DNA from: Hyphomonadaceae bacterium | GTDB lineage: Bacteria > Pseudomonadota > Alphaproteobacteria > Caulobacterales > Aquidulcibacteraceae | Assembly (NCBI GenBank): GCA_025458365.1 | Contig: JALOSP010000172.1 | Coordinates: 1 to 7,885 of the forward strand | Reading direction: 5' to 3' | Length of the DNA: 7,885 nt | Shown here: piece after piece, positions 6,901-7,885 of the stretch | Position numbering within the stretch: the first letter of the stretch is position 1 | Layout of the letters: every line of letters starts with the position of its first letter | The notes under the pieces: generated by a model | The model's database searches: none | What the model saw: the letters and a program-made list of their open reading frames with translations, nothing else | What the model was told of the DNA's origin: nothing | Position numbers and translations under genes: made by a program

Positions 6901-7065
6901 CAGCAACCGCAGCGGCAGGCCGATCATGCCCGACGGATTGGCCAGCATCCGCTCCACCGCAAGGTGCGTCTTGCCGGTATTGGTCGGCCCCAGCACGGCC
7001 CAGACCTTGGTGTCAGCCCCACGGATTTGCGGCGCACGGGCAGGGGCAGAGAAGGTCGGGGCCAT
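3937..7065 (-). CDS. SUV3-like DEAD/DExH-box RNA helicase with long low-complexity tail
   Basis: A 1042-residue superfamily 2 helicase of the mitochondrial SUV3 type, frequent in alphaproteobacteria. Seen motifs are Walker A GPTNTGKT (26-33), DEIQ (108-111), LGSDTM (138-143, in place of SAT), TDAIGMGLN (234-242) and QIAGRAGR (271-278). The middle (about 290-800) is the SUV3-like C-terminal region and beyond. Residues 809-905 form an acidic Ala/Glu/Pro linker. DPVMITVWR (about 901-909) is a short motif I recall from homologues. Residues 912-1003 are Arg/Gly/Asp-rich with pentapeptide repeats, and NPFAALLALK closes the protein. Unwinding of structured RNA during decay or processing is likely; the charged tail probably binds RNA or partners. 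The ATG at 7065 starts just before the conserved fold; no clear Shine-Dalgarno is visible. It is the first gene of the helicase, S4, fdxA series. Confidence 0.9.
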   Translation of the reverse strand: MAPTFSAPARAPQIRGADTKVWAVLGPTNTGKTHLAVERMLANPSGMIGLPLRLLAREVYDRVVRAKGAGQAALITGEERIMPPTARYFIATVEAMPVDRPVSFLAVDEIQLCADPDRGHVFTDRLLHARGTAETMFLGSDTMRHAIRTLVPGIHIERRERLSTLTYTGPRKIIRLPRRTAIVAFSAAEVYAIAELMRRHRGGCAVVMGALSPRTRNAQVALYQSGEVDFLVATDAIGMGLNMHVEHVAFAAIHKFDGRTFRPLRADELAQIAGRAGRHANDGSFGETGDCPVLDDELIEAVESHRFDPVESLIWRNRDFDFASASALMASLETAPPDPVLARVRGAIDEAAFRQLSGAPAYVHRMADRPHVRRLWEACQLPDFRNGTGDEHVELVDSLARQLMGPTRRIDTDWIARRIAEVDREDGDIDQLQERLASVRVWTYAANRADWLDDPGHWQGVTRQVEDRLSDRLHERLVQRFIDRRTSALLRGLKREVAMAVDVNEDGAVLVDGHVIGRLDGLSFTLDPDASGPEEKALKSAAHQAVRPLLAEKIGKAVGSADADISLRDDGVVVWDGHGVARLVPGQPLLSPKAALITADLAADEHRDLLLARVQRWLNAQVDKDLAPLTALRDAANGAELDGMARGFAYRLHEAGGMVERRAVKPDIDALSQDDRRALRKVGVRFGRNTIYLPLMLKPKPTRLRAILAFHAESRSGAPFLPPVGLTSFDAPEGVSAADFAQAGFKVFAGRAIRIDILDRVADALFDAATAARGPVQMPLMVVSLLGVSNERAETVVEGLGWEKLTVEAPPPATPAPLEAEDTAEAAPESQTDGTAEPDEPVASADLPAEAEAGADSEALPVEVEAEVTPVEVPLEGEVDVPETADAPAETADTALAEPADPVMITVWRLARGPRRDGPRRDDGRPPRRDGEGRGPRIDRPHGNRAQGARPQGDRPQGARLQGERPQGDRPKRDWPKGDRPDRGGRPFDRNRGNDRPRDDRPRVISAGPENRQVKGGIDPSNPFAALLALKGGKPPEGDGKA
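4123..4233 (-). repeat. 15-nt coding repeat, PQGDR-type pentapeptides
   Basis: Within the helicase tail (residues about 945-981) the pentapeptide (P/A/L)(Q/K)G(A/D/E)R is repeated about seven times: AQGAR, PQGDR, PQGAR, LQGER, PQGDR, then degenerate PKRDW and PKGDR. The period is 15 nt on the minus strand. Codons vary between units, so the peptide appears maintained, but such arrays readily change copy number. Confidence 0.75.
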
Positions 7066-7128
7066 GGTGTGGATATGGGCCGGTTCAAACTGAAAAGCAG
7101 GTGCCGATCACATAGGGAACACCTTCAC

Positions 7129-7196
7129 CGCTGGAGCGCGGCTGTCCCAGCCGCATTGATGCGCAGATTTGCGGCTGGGACAGCCGCGCTCCAGCG
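7129..7196. repeat. REP-like perfect inverted repeat / strong hairpin
   Basis: Positions 7129-7155 and 7170-7196 are exact inverse complements (27 bp), separated by a 14-nt loop. The arms contain GGAGCGCGGCTGTCCCAGCC and its complement. The hairpin starts 4 nt beyond the stop of the HerA-like gene and ends 63 nt before the helicase ATG. There is no T-tract on the minus-strand exit side, so it is not a classical intrinsic terminator. It may still block readthrough or stabilise the 3' end. Its form resembles intergenic REP elements mobilised by RAYT transposases; no RAYT gene is in the window. Confidence 0.85.
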
Positions 7197-7200
7197 CCTC

Positions 7201-7885
7201 TTACCGCCGCAAGGACCCCAACAGCCCGCGCATCAGTTCGCGTGCCACGGTGGACCCGGCCTGCCGGGCCATGGACTTCACCGCGGTTTCGGCCACGCTT
7301 TGGCCGCGACGGCCCGACCGGGTCCGTCCGCCACCGAAAATCCCGCCGAGCAGCCCACCATCATCGGCCTCATCTCGCGCCGCCGCCTTCGGCCTGGCCT
7401 TGGCGGCGGCTTCGGCGGCTTCCAGCTCGGCCTGGGCGGCTTCCAGCTCTGCGGCTTTCTTCGACAGGATTTCGAACGCGCTTTCGCGGTCAATCGCGGT
7501 GTCATAGCGTGTGCCGACCGGGCTGGCGCCAATCACCCGGCGACGTTCTTCCTCGCTGGCAGGGCCCACGCGCGACATGGGCGGGCGGATATAGGTGCGC
7601 TGCACGATGGTTGGGATGCCCTTCTCGTCGAGGGTCGAGACCAGGGCCTCGCCCACGCCAAGCTCGGTGATCATGTCTTCGGTCTTGAAGGCCGGGTTCT
7701 CGCGGAAGCTTTCGGCGGCCACTTTCACAGCCTTCATCTCCGAGGGCGTATAGGCGCGCAGCGCGTGCTGGAACCGGTTGCCGAGCTGGGCCAGCACGGA
7801 TTCAGGAATGTCCTGCGGGTTCTGGGTCACGAAATAGATGCCCACTCCCTTGGAGCGGATCAGGCGCACCACCTGTTCGATGGTG
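7201..7885 (-). CDS. HerA-like ATPase, DUF853 (YjgR) family, C-terminal part
   Basis: The last 227 residues of a protein whose start is beyond the right edge; the frame is open to the window end, and the GTG at 7872 is internal. The segment GVGIYFVTQNPQDIPESV, then LAQLGNRFQHALRAYTP, is characteristic of the DUF853 family of HerA-type P-loop ATPases (E. coli YjgR). So is the following GxGEALVSTLDEKGIPT. An Ala/Glu-rich coiled coil (about 145-170 of the visible part) leads into a Gly-rich GGLLGGIFGGG stretch, and the protein ends with a basic helix (TVARELMRGLLGSLRR). The Walker motifs are outside the window. The family's cellular role is poorly defined; DNA or protein translocation is inferred from HerA. 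TAA ends the gene 4 nt before the hairpin at 7196. Confidence 0.9.
   Translation of the reverse strand, partial: TIEQVVRLIRSKGVGIYFVTQNPQDIPESVLAQLGNRFQHALRAYTPSEMKAVKVAAESFRENPAFKTEDMITELGVGEALVSTLDEKGIPTIVQRTYIRPPMSRVGPASEEERRRVIGASPVGTRYDTAIDRESAFEILSKKAAELEAAQAELEAAEAAAKARPKAAARDEADDGGLLGGIFGGGRTRSGRRGQSVAETAVKSMARQAGSTVARELMRGLLGSLRR

Overview
The window is GC-rich, densely coding bacterial DNA. It most likely comes from an alphaproteobacterium. The best evidence is the order SUV3-like helicase, S4-domain protein, FdxA-type ferredoxin, all on the minus strand, which is a familiar alphaproteobacterial cluster. The FdxA and helicase protein sequences also look alphaproteobacterial. A Hyphomonadaceae/Maricaulales-like or Rhodobacterales-like host is possible, but I cannot fix the family from sequence alone.

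Layout from left to right. (1) The 3' end of rlmN, the 23S rRNA A2503 methyltransferase, is the only plus-strand gene (1-585). (2) A small MGMT/ATL-like protein (599-1030, minus) converges on rlmN with a 13-nt gap. (3) A 104-nt gap holds nested AT-rich dyads around a possible -35 box. (4) A GSU2403-type nucleotidyltransferase-fold gene (1135-2151, minus) follows. (5) An 89-nt AT-rich gap carries two tandem 29-bp palindromes built from four copies of one 13-nt half-site. (6) A DhlA/DhmA-type haloalkane dehalogenase is at 2241-3131 (minus). (7) The remnant of fdxA (3220-3496, minus) has lost about 65 nt that should encode three cluster-ligand cysteines. (8) An S4-domain (HslR-like) gene (3590-3922) sits 14 nt downstream of a long helicase gene (3937-7065), both minus. 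(9) A perfect 27-bp-arm hairpin of REP type lies at 7129-7196. (10) The C-terminal part of a HerA-like (DUF853/YjgR) ATPase runs off the right end (7201-7885, minus).

The helicase, S4 and ferredoxin genes form a core RNA/redox cluster. The rest reads as accessory: dehalogenation of haloalkanes, an uncharacterised nucleotidyltransferase with its own elaborate operator, and a DNA-alkylation-related protein lacking the acceptor cysteine. The least explained segment is the nucleotidyltransferase with its tandem palindromes, which looks like a self-contained, autoregulated unit. The fdxA deletion is the other clear anomaly.

No tRNA, rRNA, CRISPR array, transposase or integrase was seen. No gene-free stretch exceeds 300 nt; the longest gap is about 135 nt.
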